A stretch of 64,000 bases of DNA from Variovorax sp. Root318D1 (GCF_001424835.1 NZ_LMCQ01000012.1:704840-768839), one strand, 5' to 3'. Shown: positions 44,876 through 55,194, counted from the stretch's first letter. The notes: generated by a model from the letters alone, not told the origin. Program-made: numbers and translations.

Positions 44876-47443
44876 TCAGCCCGCCGCGATGCGCTGCGCG
44901 AGGTGCGCCAGCGCTTCTTCGACCTGGTCGACCAGGATCAGCGACAGGTCGCCAGGCTGCAGCCGGGCGAGCGCGGTGTCGATGGCAACGAACTCGCCGC
45001 GGATCTCGTCGATCTGGCGCGTGCGCGCCGCGCCCTGCAGGCCCTGGCGCAGCAGTGCCATCACCTCGCCGTCGGCGCGGCCGCGCTGGGCCGCGTCCTG
45101 GTACAGGATGACGTCGTCGAAGGCCTGGCCCAGGATGGCGGTCTGGTCGCGGATGTCGGAATCGCGCCGGTCGCCTGCGCCGCTGATCACCACCGAGCGC
45201 TTGTTGGCCGGCATGGTGTCCACGGCCGACACCAGCGCGCGCATGGCGTCGGTGTTGTGGCCGTAATCGGCAATCACGGTGGCGCCGCGGTAGTCCATCA
45301 CGTTGAAGCGTCCCGGCACGCCGGCCGCGTCATTCATGAAGCTCGCAAGTCCGCTGCGGATAGTGTCCCAGTCGAGGCCCACGGCCCACGCGGCAGCTAC
45401 CGAGGCCATCACGTTGTCGACCTGGAAGCCGATGGTTCCGTTGCGCGTAATGGGCACGTCGCGCAGCGCAATGCGCTCGCGCCACGAGCCTTCGGCCGCC
45501 ACCAGCGTGTCCTGGTCGACATAGACCGTGCGCTTGCCTTGCGCGCGGTGCGTGGCCATCACCGGATGCTGCCGGTCGGCGGCGAAGAAAATCACGTGGC
45601 CGGGGCAGCCCGCGGCCATGGCGGCGACGTTGGCGTCGGCGGCGTTGAGCACCGCATAGCCATCGGGCGCGACGTTGCGGACCACCACGCGCTTGAGCAC
45701 CGCGAGGTCTTCGACGGTGGTGATGTAGTTCAGGCCCAGGTGGTCGCCGCTGCCGATGTTGGTGACCACGGCCACCTCGCAGCGGTCGAAGCCGAGGCCT
45801 TCGCGCAGCACGCCGCCGCGCGCCACTTCGAACACGGCCGCATCCACGTCGGGGTGCATGAGCACGTTGCGCGCGCTCTTGGGGCCGCTGCAGTCGCCGC
45901 TGTCTGTCTGGCGGCCGTCGACGTACACGCCGTCGGTGTTGGTCATGCCGGTGCGCAGGCCGCTCGATGCTAGCAGGTGGTTGATGAGGCGCGCCGTGGT
46001 GGTCTTGCCGTTGGTGCCGGTGACGGCCACCACCGGAATGCGGCCGTCGTCGCCGGGTGCGAAGAGCGTGTCCATGACCGCCTCGCCGACCGCGCGGCCG
46101 CGGCCGAACGAAGGCGAGATGTGCATGCGCAGGCCTGGCGCGGCATTCACCTCGACCACCCCGCCATGTTGCTCTTCGAGTGGACGCAGCACGTTCTCGC
46201 ACACCATGTCGACGCCGCAGATGTGCAGCCCGACCATCTGCGCCGCATCGACCGCACGCGCGGCGACTTCGGGGTGCACGGTGTCGGTCACGTCGGTGGC
46301 GGTGCCGCCGGTGGACAGGTTGGCGTTGTTGCGCAGCACCACGCGCTGGCCGCGCTCGGGCACGCTGTCGGGCGTGAGGCCCTGGGCTTCGAGACGGCCG
46401 ACGGCGATGTCGTCGAGCCGGATCTTGGTGAGCGACGTGGCATGCCCTTCGCCGCGGCGCGGGTCGAGGTTGACGGCGTCCACCAGCTGGCGCACGGTGG
46501 AGCTGCCGTCGCCAATCACGTTCGGCGGGTCGCGCCGCGCGGCGGCCACGAGCCGGTCACCCACCACCAGCAGGCGAAAGTCGAAGCCCGGCAGGAATTT
46601 CTCGACCATCACTTCGCCGTATGCCGCGGCGGAGTCGTAGGCGGCCGTGAGCTGTTCGCGCGTCGTGATGTTGACCGTGACGCCCTTGCCCTGGTTGCCG
46701 TCCTGCGGCTTCACGACCACGGGCAGGCCGATTTCCATGGCGGCGGCCCAGCCATCTTCGGCATCGGAGACGGGGCGGCCCAGCGGCACGGGCACACCCG
46801 CGGCATTGAGCAACTGCTTGGTGAGTTCCTTGTCCTGCGCGATCGATTCGGCCACGCCGCTGGTGCTGTCGATTTCAGCTGCCTGGATGCGGCGCTGCTT
46901 GGAACCCCAGCCGAACTGCACCAAGCTGCCGCTGGTGAGGCGGCGGTACGGAATGCCGCGCACCACGGCAGCATCGACGATGGAGCCGGTGCTCGGGCCG
47001 AGGCGCTCGGATTCGTCGAGGTCGCGCAGCTCGGTAATGGCGGCGGTGGCGTCGAAGACGGTGTCGGCCAGCGCGGCTGCGATCAGCTCTTCGGCCAATT
47101 CGAGCGCGCGGCGCCCGACAGCTTCTTCACTGTATTGGAAGGCGACCTGGTAGACGCCTTCTTCGACGGTGGGCGCGGTGTGGCCGAAGTTGACGGCGCA
47201 GCCGGCCTGCGCCTGCAGCGCCACGGCCGAATTTTCAAGCACGTGAGCCAATGCCAGCGGTTGGCCGAGCACCATCGGATGCAATTCGCCGATGGTGGGA
47301 AACCGCGCGCGCAGGCGGGCTTCGAAGCCCGGCAGCCGGCCGATGGCGTTCTCGTTGCCTTCGCAGGCAACCACGGCCTCGATCGCGGTGTGGCGGCTCC
47401 AGAGATTGGGACCGCGCAGGGCTCGGGTACGGGTGACTTTCAT
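44876..47443 (-). CDS. cphA: Cyanophycin synthetase
   Basis: The 855-residue enzyme polymerises aspartate and arginine into cyanophycin using ATP. Its parts are an N-terminal domain (1-160), an ATP-grasp domain (about 200-470; VVVKPQDGNQGKGV, EVNAAPGLRMH) and a Mur-ligase-like domain (about 470-855) with an intact P-loop GTNGKTTT (476-483) and ADYGHNTDAMRAL late in the protein. The length is close to other CphA1 enzymes. The start is taken at KVTRTRALRGPNLW, since the opening RGPNLW motif recurs in the paralogue. It follows cphA' by 13 bases. No cyanophycinase gene is in the window. Confidence 0.95.
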   Translation of the reverse strand: MKVTRTRALRGPNLWSRHTAIEAVVACEGNENAIGRLPGFEARLRARFPTIGELHPMVLGQPLALAHVLENSAVALQAQAGCAVNFGHTAPTVEEGVYQVAFQYSEEAVGRRALELAEELIAAALADTVFDATAAITELRDLDESERLGPSTGSIVDAAVVRGIPYRRLTSGSLVQFGWGSKQRRIQAAEIDSTSGVAESIAQDKELTKQLLNAAGVPVPLGRPVSDAEDGWAAAMEIGLPVVVKPQDGNQGKGVTVNITTREQLTAAYDSAAAYGEVMVEKFLPGFDFRLLVVGDRLVAAARRDPPNVIGDGSSTVRQLVDAVNLDPRRGEGHATSLTKIRLDDIAVGRLEAQGLTPDSVPERGQRVVLRNNANLSTGGTATDVTDTVHPEVAARAVDAAQMVGLHICGVDMVCENVLRPLEEQHGGVVEVNAAPGLRMHISPSFGRGRAVGEAVMDTLFAPGDDGRIPVVAVTGTNGKTTTARLINHLLASSGLRTGMTNTDGVYVDGRQTDSGDCSGPKSARNVLMHPDVDAAVFEVARGGVLREGLGFDRCEVAVVTNIGSGDHLGLNYITTVEDLAVLKRVVVRNVAPDGYAVLNAADANVAAMAAGCPGHVIFFAADRQHPVMATHRAQGKRTVYVDQDTLVAAEGSWRERIALRDVPITRNGTIGFQVDNVMASVAAAWAVGLDWDTIRSGLASFMNDAAGVPGRFNVMDYRGATVIADYGHNTDAMRALVSAVDTMPANKRSVVISGAGDRRDSDIRDQTAILGQAFDDVILYQDAAQRGRADGEVMALLRQGLQGAARTRQIDEIRGEFVAIDTALARLQPGDLSLILVDQVEEALAHLAQRIAAG

Positions 47444-47456
47444 GGGGCGGCGCGCA

Positions 47457-49700
47457 TCAGGCAAATTGTGGTTGGGACGAAAGCGGCTGCGTCTGCGAGA
47501 GCTGCAGCGAAGCCAGCGCCGCCTGCAGGTCGGCTTCGAAAGCCTCGACACCCGCACCGATGAGGTTCAGCGGAATGCCGAGCGCCCAGGCCGCGGCCAC
47601 GGCGGCCAGCAGGCTCTCGAGGCTGACGCCCGCGTGGGTGGCGCGCCAAATGGTCAGGCGGCCGAGACCCGGCAAAAAGGATTCGCTGCTGCCGTTGGCC
47701 AGCACCACGCGGTCTTGCCGCACCAGCACGGCCTTGCCGCCGGCGGCCTGGTGCGCGGTGAGCGCGGCGGCTTGCGGATCGGCGGCGTAAAGAATGACGG
47801 CGCCGTCGCACAGCGGCGCCAGGCCGGCCACGCGCGGATCGCCCGCATTCAGCACGGCCGTGCCTTCGCCGAGCACCACGTCGACCTGAGTGCGCAGCAC
47901 CTTCACCAACTGGTCGCTCTCGGTGATGTCGTAGTCGGCCAGCGCTTCTGCGCCTTCGAGGTCGGTCACGATGCCGACTTCGCAGCGGTCGTAGGCGAGG
48001 CCGTCGCGCAGGATGGTCTCGGCGCCGTTCTCGATCACCACAGCCTGCACGGCACGGTTCACGAGCAGGCGGTGGCCGGCGTCCCAGTTGGCGCTGTTGC
48101 GCGCATCGACGCGGCGGCGCTCCAGGAACAGGCCGTCGCGGCAGGCCAGGCCCGTGTGGCGCCCGCCCAGGTTGATGAGCCAGGCGACCAGGCGCGCGAG
48201 CACGGCGGTATCTTGCGATCCGGCCACGCCGACCACCGGAATGCGGCCCGGCGCGTCATTGGGAAACAGGTGGTCGCAGATCGCGCGGCCCACCGGGCGC
48301 GGCGAGCCGACGGCCGGCTTCAGGTGCATCAGGAGACCAGGGCCTGCGTTCACTTCGACGATGGCGCCGCGCTGCGGACCGAGCGGCTTGCTGATGTCCT
48401 GCGCCACGAGGTCGATGCCTGCGATGTCGAGGCCCACCACGCGCGCGGCCAGCACGGCGGCATGCGCGACTTCGGGGTGGACCAGGTCGGTGCAGTCGTT
48501 GGCCATGTTGCCGTTGCGCTGGATCGTGACCACGCGGCCGGCGGCCGGCACGGAAGCGCCGTCGAGTTCCTGGCGCTTGAGTTCGAGCTGCAGCTTGGCG
48601 TCGGTGTCCAGCACGATCAGGTCGAGCGGGTACTCCTCTTCGGCGCCGCGGCGCGGATCGCTGTTCAGCTGCTTTTCGATCAGCCCGGCGACGGTGCTCT
48701 TGCCATCGCCCGTGACGGTGATGATCTCGCCGCGCGCAGCGGCCACCACCTCGCCGCCCACCACCAGCAGGCGGTGTTCGTGGCCGCGAATGAAGCGTTC
48801 GACCATCACGTCGCTGCCTTCGGGCTCGGCGACCGCAAAAGCGGCCATGACTTCTTCGCGCGTGGTGAGCTCGAGCGACACGCCGCGGCCATGGTTGGCG
48901 TCCGACGGCTTCACGGCCACCGGCAGGCCGATGTCTTCGGCGGCTTCCCAGGCTTCTTCGGCGTTGGCCACCACCTGGCCCTCGGGCACCGGCACGCCGC
49001 AGCTCGCGAGCAGCGACTTGGTCAGTTCCTTGTCGCTGGCAATCGATTCGCCGATGGCGCTGGTGTAGTCGGTCTCGGCGGTCCAGATGCGCTGCTGGTT
49101 GGCGCCATAGCCCAGCTGCACCAGGTTGCCTTGGTTGAGCCGCATGTGCGGAATGCCGCGGTCGGTGGCGGCGGCCACAATGGCCGCGGTGCTCGGGCCG
49201 AGGTAGCAGTCTTCGACCTTGGCCTTGACCGAATCGACGGCTTTTTGCACGTCATTGGCGCTGAAGGGGTCGTTGTTGATGGCGGCCATCAGCAGGCGGT
49301 GGCCTTCGGCCAGCGCCACCCGGGCCACCTGCTCGTCGCGCGCCCGGAACACCATGCGGTAGACGCCGTGCTCCGACGTGCTGCGGGTCTGGCCGAAGCC
49401 GGTCGGCATGCCGGCAAGGTTCAACAGTTCGATCACCACGTGCTCGAGCACGTGGCCCGACCAGGTGCCTTCGGTCAGCCGCTCGATGAAGCCGCCGCGC
49501 TCGCCCACGCCGCAGTGGTGCTCGATCAGCGCCGGCAACAAGGCCGTGAGGCGGTCCGTGAAGCCGTCGATCTTGTTGGACGGGTAGTCCTCCAGCTGGC
49601 CCAGGTCGAGCCAGACTTCCAGCACGGGCCGGTAGGTCCAGAGGTTGGGACCGCGCAAATAATTGATGCGCAGCAGGCGAATGTCGTCGAAACGGGTCAT
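47457..49700 (-). CDS. cphA': Cyanophycin synthetase-like protein CphA' with degraded Mur-ligase part
   Basis: The 747-residue protein is homologous to CphA throughout its N-terminal and ATP-grasp parts: INYLRGPNLWTYRP, ESIASDKELTKSLL, VAVKPSDANHGRGVSLE and EVNAGPGLLMH. In the Mur-ligase part the ATP-binding loop is lost: where CphA has VTGTNGKTTT this has VAGSQDTAVL (about 492-501). The protein also stops about 110 residues early, lacking the C-terminal lobe with the DYGHN motif. It can probably still activate one carboxyl group by ATP-grasp but not the Mur-ligase step alone. Second cphA-like genes beside cphA are known in betaproteobacteria such as Ralstonia (Cupriavidus). It leads the operon. 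Confidence 0.92.
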   Translation of the reverse strand: MTRFDDIRLLRINYLRGPNLWTYRPVLEVWLDLGQLEDYPSNKIDGFTDRLTALLPALIEHHCGVGERGGFIERLTEGTWSGHVLEHVVIELLNLAGMPTGFGQTRSTSEHGVYRMVFRARDEQVARVALAEGHRLLMAAINNDPFSANDVQKAVDSVKAKVEDCYLGPSTAAIVAAATDRGIPHMRLNQGNLVQLGYGANQQRIWTAETDYTSAIGESIASDKELTKSLLASCGVPVPEGQVVANAEEAWEAAEDIGLPVAVKPSDANHGRGVSLELTTREEVMAAFAVAEPEGSDVMVERFIRGHEHRLLVVGGEVVAAARGEIITVTGDGKSTVAGLIEKQLNSDPRRGAEEEYPLDLIVLDTDAKLQLELKRQELDGASVPAAGRVVTIQRNGNMANDCTDLVHPEVAHAAVLAARVVGLDIAGIDLVAQDISKPLGPQRGAIVEVNAGPGLLMHLKPAVGSPRPVGRAICDHLFPNDAPGRIPVVGVAGSQDTAVLARLVAWLINLGGRHTGLACRDGLFLERRRVDARNSANWDAGHRLLVNRAVQAVVIENGAETILRDGLAYDRCEVGIVTDLEGAEALADYDITESDQLVKVLRTQVDVVLGEGTAVLNAGDPRVAGLAPLCDGAVILYAADPQAAALTAHQAAGGKAVLVRQDRVVLANGSSESFLPGLGRLTIWRATHAGVSLESLLAAVAAAWALGIPLNLIGAGVEAFEADLQAALASLQLSQTQPLSSQPQFA

Positions 49701-49839
49701 GCAAACGTTCGATGTGCTTTGGCCGAGCACCACGGCGCCTTCAAGCGCGCCCATGATGATCAGTCAGAATCGGCGCCCGACTAAGGACACCATGAAGCGG
49801 TCCATGCGGCCCGCGACGGGCAAGAGTCAAAGAAACACA

Positions 49840-52119
49840 ATGCAACATCACGATCCAGTCGGCGCCCGGGAGGGCGAAACCGAGGCGGCCTCAGACGCGC
49901 TGAAAAGCCGGCTCGCAGCCGCGGAAAACGTTCTGGTCACATTACCGGTTGACCTCGACGATGAACTTCTGTTTACCTTTGGGCTCGTGGCCCTCACGGA
50001 TCGGCGCCTGCTCGCGCTGCAACCGGGCGGCCAGTGGTGTGAGTGGACACTATCAGATTCCACCCTCGATGTGCATTTGAGCGACCATTCGGGCGTCGGA
50101 ACGCTCGAATTGGTGGGTGCCAACGGGCTTCTGGCGCGCTGGCGGTACACGCTCGCCAACCAGCCGGCCGCGCTGCGCCTGCTCAAGCTTTTTGGCCAGC
50201 GCGAAAACGGCACTGTCGCCGAGGTGACAGCTGAGCCCGACGGCGACGAGATGGCCGGCGCTGACGCCGAGCTGCAAAAACCTCCCTCGACCTGGGTGCT
50301 GCTGCGGCTGGGGCGCTTTGCCAAGCCTTATCGCAAGCAGCTGATCACGGGTTTTCTGCTGACGCTGATTTCCACCGCCGCAACGCTGGTGCCGCCCTAC
50401 CTGACCATCCCGCTGATGGACGACATCCTGATTCCGTTCCAGAACGGGCAGAAGATCGATCCGGCGCGGGTGGGCCTCTATCTGAGCGGGCTGCTCGGCG
50501 CGGCGCTGGTCGGCTGGGGCCTGGGCTGGGCGCGCACCTATCTGCTGGCGCTGGTGTCGGAGCGCATCGGCGCCGACCTTCGCACCACTACCTACGAACA
50601 CCTGCTGACGCTGCCGCTCGACTATTTCGGCGGCAAGCGCACGGGCGACCTGATGGCGCGCATCGGCTCCGAAACCGACCGAATCAACGTCTTTCTGTCG
50701 CTGCACGCACTCGATTTTGCGAACGACGTGCTGATGATCGTGATGACCGCGGTCATCCTGGTCTCTATCAACCCACTGCTCGCGGTGGTCACGCTGGTGC
50801 CGCTGCCCTTCATTGCCTGGATGATCCACGTGGTGCGCGACCGCCTGCGCACCGGCTTCGAGAAGATCGACCGTGTGTGGTCAGAGGTGACCAACGTGCT
50901 TGCCGACACCATTCCCGGCATCCGCGTGGTGAAAGCCTTTGCGCAGGAGCGCCGCGAGGCCGAGCGCTTTCGCGTGGCCAACGCCTACAACCTGCAGGTG
51001 AACGACAAGCTCAACCGCACCTGGTCGCTGTTCACGCCCACCGTTTCGCTGCTGACCGAAATCGGCCTGCTCGTGGTCTGGGGCTTCGGCATCTGGCAAG
51101 TGGCGCGCGGCAGCATCACCGTGGGTGTGCTCACCGCGTTCATCGCGTACATCGGCCGCTTCTACACGCGGCTCGATTCCATGAGCCGCATCGTGTCGGT
51201 CACGCAGAAAGCGGCGGCCGGCGCCAAGCGCATCTTCGACATCCTCGACCACGTGAGCAACGTGCCTGAGCCGGCCAACCCGGTGAAGATCGAGCGCGTG
51301 CAGGGGCGCATCGAAATGAGCGGCCTGGGCTTCCGATACGGGTCGCGCGCCGTGATCCGCGACCTCGACCTGACCATCGAGCCCGGCGAGATGATCGGCC
51401 TGGTGGGCCACAGCGGCTCGGGCAAGAGCACGCTGGTCAACCTGATCTGCCGCTTCTACGACGTGACCGATGGCGCCATCAAGGTCGACGGCACCGACAT
51501 CCGCCGCTTTGCCGTGGCCGACTACCGGCGCCACGTCGGGCTGGTGTTGCAGGAGCCGTTTCTCTTCTTCGGCACCATTGCGCAGAACATCGCCTACGGC
51601 AAGCCCGACGCCACGCGCCAGGAAGTGGTGGCGGCCGCGCGCGCCGCGCATGCGCATGACTTCATCCTGCGTCTGCCGCACGGCTACGACTCGCTCGTGG
51701 GCGAGCGCGGCCAGGGGCTTTCGGGCGGCGAGCGCCAGCGCATCAGCATTGCGCGCGCCCTTTTGATCGACCCGCGTATATTGATCCTCGACGAAGCGAC
51801 GTCGGCCGTGGACACCGAGACGGAGAAAGAGATCCAGAAGGCGCTCGACAACCTCGTGCAGGGCCGCACCACCATCGCCATTGCGCACCGCTTGTCGACG
51901 CTGCGCAAGGCCGATCGGCTGGTGGTGATGGACCGGGGCGAGGTGGTCGAGGTGGGTCCGCACGACACGCTGATGGCGAAGCAGGGAGCTTATTGGCGGC
52001 TCTACCAGGCGCAATTGCGCCAGGCCGACGAAGAAGCGAGCGAAGGTGCGATCGACGAACGCGCCGGCGCCCAGTTGCCGCTGGTCAGCCATGCGGCCCA
52101 CCCGGCGGGAGACGTGTGA
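49840..52119 (+). CDS. ABC exporter with N-terminal PH-like domain, linked to cyanophycin locus
   Basis: The 759-residue protein has an N-terminal soluble domain (about 20-130), with LVALTDRRLLALQPGG and DHSGVGTLELVGANGLLARWRY like bacterial PH-type domains. A six-span ABC exporter membrane domain follows (about 155-460), then a nucleotide-binding domain (about 485-735) with [24 protein letters not shown] and ILILDEATSAVDTE. It is divergent from cphA' and coupled to a DUF1854 gene. I recall such proteins being annotated as cyanophycin metabolism-associated ABC transporters in this order; the substrate is unproven. The start before QHHDPVG gives the shortest plausible N-terminus. Confidence 0.9.
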   Translation: MQHHDPVGAREGETEAASDALKSRLAAAENVLVTLPVDLDDELLFTFGLVALTDRRLLALQPGGQWCEWTLSDSTLDVHLSDHSGVGTLELVGANGLLARWRYTLANQPAALRLLKLFGQRENGTVAEVTAEPDGDEMAGADAELQKPPSTWVLLRLGRFAKPYRKQLITGFLLTLISTAATLVPPYLTIPLMDDILIPFQNGQKIDPARVGLYLSGLLGAALVGWGLGWARTYLLALVSERIGADLRTTTYEHLLTLPLDYFGGKRTGDLMARIGSETDRINVFLSLHALDFANDVLMIVMTAVILVSINPLLAVVTLVPLPFIAWMIHVVRDRLRTGFEKIDRVWSEVTNVLADTIPGIRVVKAFAQERREAERFRVANAYNLQVNDKLNRTWSLFTPTVSLLTEIGLLVVWGFGIWQVARGSITVGVLTAFIAYIGRFYTRLDSMSRIVSVTQKAAAGAKRIFDILDHVSNVPEPANPVKIERVQGRIEMSGLGFRYGSRAVIRDLDLTIEPGEMIGLVGHSGSGKSTLVNLICRFYDVTDGAIKVDGTDIRRFAVADYRRHVGLVLQEPFLFFGTIAQNIAYGKPDATRQEVVAAARAAHAHDFILRLPHGYDSLVGERGQGLSGGERQRISIARALLIDPRILILDEATSAVDTETEKEIQKALDNLVQGRTTIAIAHRLSTLRKADRLVVMDRGEVVEVGPHDTLMAKQGAYWRLYQAQLRQADEEASEGAIDERAGAQLPLVSHAAHPAGDV

Positions 52120-52607
52120 TGAGCAACGACGACAACACCCCCATTCCCGCTTTCGGTCTGGAACGCGACAGCTTCGGCCGCCTGGTGCTGACCGATGCGG
52201 AAGGCGAGCGCCACGCCGGCGTGACGCCGGTGCGGGCCTTTCCGCTCAGCGCGCCCGGCGAAGGCGTGTCGCTGGTCGGCAGCGAGGGCCGCGAACTGAT
52301 CTGGATCGACCGCGTCGAAGCGCTCCCGCCGCAGACCCGCACTTTGATCGAGGAAGAACTGGCGGTGCGCGATTTCGCGCCCACGCTGCTGAAGCTGCAC
52401 GCCGTCTCGAGCTTCGGCGTGCCCAGCACCTGGACGGTGAGCACCGACCGCGGCGACACCAGCTTCGTGCTCAAGGCTGAGGAAGACATCCGCCGGCTCG
52501 AAGGAGGCGCGTTGCTGATCGCCAGCGCGCATGGCGTGCAGTTCCGCATTCCGGATGTGAAGGTGCTCGATCGCGCCTCGCGCAAGCTGCTCGAGCGCTT
52601 TCTCTAG
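52119..52607 (+). CDS. DUF1854 protein linked to cyanophycin locus
   Basis: The 162-residue soluble protein matches DUF1854: FGLERDSFGRLVLTDAEGE, VTPVRAFPLSAPGEGVSLVG, LIWIDRVEALP, and a C-terminal VSTDRGDTSFVLKAEEDIRRL and DVKVLDRASRKLLERFL. No signal peptide or membrane span is present. Its start shares one base with the stop of the ABC exporter gene (TGATG), so the two proteins are made together and may form a complex. Function is unknown; the pairing beside cphA/cphA' recurs in related bacteria as far as I recall. Confidence 0.88.
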   Translation: MSNDDNTPIPAFGLERDSFGRLVLTDAEGERHAGVTPVRAFPLSAPGEGVSLVGSEGRELIWIDRVEALPPQTRTLIEEELAVRDFAPTLLKLHAVSSFGVPSTWTVSTDRGDTSFVLKAEEDIRRLEGGALLIASAHGVQFRIPDVKVLDRASRKLLERFL

Positions 52608-52657
52608 CAAACAGCCGGGCTGGGCGAGCAGGCGAAGGCGGACGCCGTACCGCGCAG

Positions 52658-52678
52658 GCTGCGAAAATCGCAGCTTTT
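52658..52678 (+). terminator. Intrinsic terminator after the ABC/DUF1854 pair
   Basis: A perfect seven-base stem (GCTGCGA/TCGCAGC) with an AAA loop is followed at once by TTTT. It lies about 50 bases after the DUF1854 stop and 30 bases before queC, so it most likely ends the ABC/DUF1854 transcript. Confidence 0.65.
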
Positions 52679-52708
52679 GAACCGGCAACGGCCCTCCGTT
52701 GAAGCGAA

Positions 52709-53413
52709 ATGCCCCTGCACACCACCGCCCTCGTCCTGTTTTCCGGTGGCCAGGACTCGACCACCTGCCTCGCCGATGCGCTTTCCAAGTACCAGCGCGT
52801 CGAGACGCTGGGTTTCGATTACGGCCAGCGACACCGTGTCGAACTCGACGTGCGCGGCACCATCCTCTCGAAAATGCGCGAGCGCTTTCCCGACTGGGCG
52901 CCGCGCCTGGGCGAAGACCACGTGCTCACGCTGGCGGCGCTGGCGCAGCTCGGCGGCTCCTCGCTGACGGAAGAGGTGGCGTTCGAAATGCAAGCCGACG
53001 GCCTGCCCAATACCTTCGTGCCCGGACGCAACCTGCTGTTTCTCACGCTGGCCGGTGCGCTGGCCTACCGTCGCGGCCTGCAGGTGATCGTCACTGGCGT
53101 CTGCGAGACCGACTTCTCGGGCTATCCAGATTGCCGAGACGACACCATGAAGGCGATGCAACTCGCGCTGTCGCTGGGGCTGGAGCGCCGTCTCGTGATC
53201 GAGACGCCTCTGATGTGGATCGACAAAGCCGAGACCTGGCAGATGGCGCACCGACTGGGTGGCCAGCCGCTGGTGGACCTCATCATCGAGGAAACCCACA
53301 CCTGCTACCTCGGCGACCGCGAGCATCGCCAAGCCTGGGGCTACGGCTGCGGCGAATGCCCTGCCTGCGACCTGCGCAAGAAGGGCTGGGAGCGCTACGC
53401 GTCCCGCGCCTAG
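52709..53413 (+). CDS. queC: 7-cyano-7-deazaguanine synthase
   Basis: The 234-residue protein is QueC. The ATP-pyrophosphatase loop SGGQDS is at residues 12-17, followed by [26 protein letters not shown] and [21 protein letters not shown]. Zinc is likely held by Cys199 and the CGECPAC cluster (214, 217, 220). It converts 7-carboxy-7-deazaguanine to preQ0 for queuosine tRNA modification. No other queuosine genes are adjacent, and no preQ1 riboswitch is apparent in the short upstream gap. Its end overlaps the convergent ABC gene by four bases. Confidence 0.96.
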   Translation: MPLHTTALVLFSGGQDSTTCLADALSKYQRVETLGFDYGQRHRVELDVRGTILSKMRERFPDWAPRLGEDHVLTLAALAQLGGSSLTEEVAFEMQADGLPNTFVPGRNLLFLTLAGALAYRRGLQVIVTGVCETDFSGYPDCRDDTMKAMQLALSLGLERRLVIETPLMWIDKAETWQMAHRLGGQPLVDLIIEETHTCYLGDREHRQAWGYGCGECPACDLRKKGWERYASRA

Positions 53414-55194
53414 GCGGCCGGAGAGGCTGAGGTTTCGAGCCGGTAGCGTGCACCGCCGGCCGGTGCGCCGTCCGGCTGGGGGACCAGAGTCCAGCGCTGG
53501 TTGTGGAAGTCGCCCACCGCCGCGCGGTGTGCAATCGACACCATGGCGCCGCCCGCGGCCTTCACCCGGTCGGAAAGCCGCTTGTAGAGCACGCCCTCGG
53601 CCTCGGCATCGAGCGCGCTGGTGATCTCGTCGGCAAAGAGCCATGACGGCTTCTTCAGCAGCACGCGCGCGATCGACAGGCGCTGCTGCTCGCCGCCCGA
53701 GAGTTTCTGGCTCCACACGTCGCTGTCGTCGAGCCGATTCACCAGGTCAGGCAGCATCGCGTCCACGAGGGCCTGGCGCAGCTCGGCATCGCTGTAGTTC
53801 TCGACCGGATTGGGGTAGGCCAGCGCATTGCGCAAGGTGCCGTCCGGCACATAGGGCCGCTGCGGCATGAACACCGCGCCGTCCGGCACCTTCACATGGC
53901 CGCGCGCAAACGGCCAGATGCCGGCGAAGGTGCGGAACAGCGTCGACTTGCCGCTGCCCGAAGGCCCTTGCAGCAGCACGCTGTCGCCCGGCTTCACCGC
54001 CAGCGCCGCGCCCGCCAGAAGCGGTGTGCCGTTAGGCAATGCCACGGCGAGGTCGCCGGTCTGCAGCGCTGGCGCAGCGCCATCGCGATCCAGTTGCTGG
54101 GCTCGGGCCGCATGGGCGCGCATCGCGTCGTCGAAGCTGGTGAGCCGGTCGGTGGTGGCGCGCCAGACGGCCACGCGGTCGTAGTTGTCGACGAACCAGC
54201 TGAGCGAATCCTGCACCTTGCCGAAGGCCGATGAGATCTGCATCAGTTGGCCGAGCTGGATTGCGCCGCTGAAAAAGCGCGGCGCGGCGACGATGAACGG
54301 AAAGATCACGGCGGCCTGGCCGAAAAAGGCGGTGAAGGTCACCAGGTTCTTCTGCTGCTTGATGAGCTGCAGGTAGTTGCGCAGCACTGCGCCAAAGCGA
54401 AGGTCGAGCTGGCCGCGCTCGACCTTTTCGCCATGATCGAGCGCAATGGCTTCGCTGTACTCGCGCACGCGCACCAGGTGATGGCGGAAATCGGCCTCGA
54501 AGCGCTGCTGGCGAAAGTTGAGTCCGATCAGCGGCCGGCCGATGTAGTGCGTGATGACGGTGCCGACCACGCAGTACACCACCGCCAGCCAGACCATCGC
54601 GCCTGCCATTTGATAGGTGGTTCCGCCGAGCGTGAAATCGACGATGCCCGAGAGACCCCAGAGAATTCCCACGAAGCTCACCAGCGTGACGACGGCGTTC
54701 AGCAGGCCCATCGACAGGGTCATCGTTGCATCGGTGAACATCTGCATGTCTTCCTGGATGCGCTGGTCGGGGTTGTCCGGCGTGCGGCCTTCGTCCTGCG
54801 CGTAGCGCGCCAGCTCGAGGTGATAGAAGGTGCGATCGGCCATCCAGCGCGACAGATAGCTGCGCGTGATCCAGGCACGCCAGCGCAGCTGCAGCAGCTG
54901 CGTGACATAGAACTTGAGCACCTGGATCGCGATGTTGGCGAATGCCAGCCACCCGAACACGCCGACCTCGCGCCAGAAGATTCCTGCATCCTTGTTTTGC
55001 AGTGCATCGTAGAAGCGGCCGTACCACTGGTTGAAGAGCACCAGCGCATAGACGTAGGCGAGATTCAGCGCAACGATCCCCACCAGCATGGTTCGCGCGC
55101 GCCATTTTTCTTCGGAGCGGAAGTAGGGGGCCGCGAGCGCAAAGATGCGCCGCAGGGTCGAGAAAGTCTGGGCAATGCGGGAGTCGTTGGCCAT
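53410..55194 (-). CDS. ABC transporter with fused permease and ATPase, YddA/SbmA-like
   Basis: The 594-residue protein combines an ABC_membrane_2 domain (about 20-330; [56 protein letters not shown]) with an ATPase domain (about 385-585; [34 protein letters not shown]). The NPDQRI stretch is characteristic of the YddA/BacA/SbmA and peroxisomal ABCD relatives. Such inner-membrane proteins take up peptides, vitamin B12 or long-chain acyl compounds; the substrate here is not predictable. The gene is a single unit on its strand. Confidence 0.92.
   Translation of the reverse strand: MANDSRIAQTFSTLRRIFALAAPYFRSEEKWRARTMLVGIVALNLAYVYALVLFNQWYGRFYDALQNKDAGIFWREVGVFGWLAFANIAIQVLKFYVTQLLQLRWRAWITRSYLSRWMADRTFYHLELARYAQDEGRTPDNPDQRIQEDMQMFTDATMTLSMGLLNAVVTLVSFVGILWGLSGIVDFTLGGTTYQMAGAMVWLAVVYCVVGTVITHYIGRPLIGLNFRQQRFEADFRHHLVRVREYSEAIALDHGEKVERGQLDLRFGAVLRNYLQLIKQQKNLVTFTAFFGQAAVIFPFIVAAPRFFSGAIQLGQLMQISSAFGKVQDSLSWFVDNYDRVAVWRATTDRLTSFDDAMRAHAARAQQLDRDGAAPALQTGDLAVALPNGTPLLAGAALAVKPGDSVLLQGPSGSGKSTLFRTFAGIWPFARGHVKVPDGAVFMPQRPYVPDGTLRNALAYPNPVENYSDAELRQALVDAMLPDLVNRLDDSDVWSQKLSGGEQQRLSIARVLLKKPSWLFADEITSALDAEAEGVLYKRLSDRVKAAGGAMVSIAHRAAVGDFHNQRWTLVPQPDGAPAGGARYRLETSASPAA

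Noticed and set aside
52608..52708. Possible preQ1 riboswitch before queC
   Set aside because: The gap is short and its only clear structure is a stem followed by TTTT that fits a terminator for the preceding operon. No preQ1 aptamer pattern was seen, and QueC genes need not have one.
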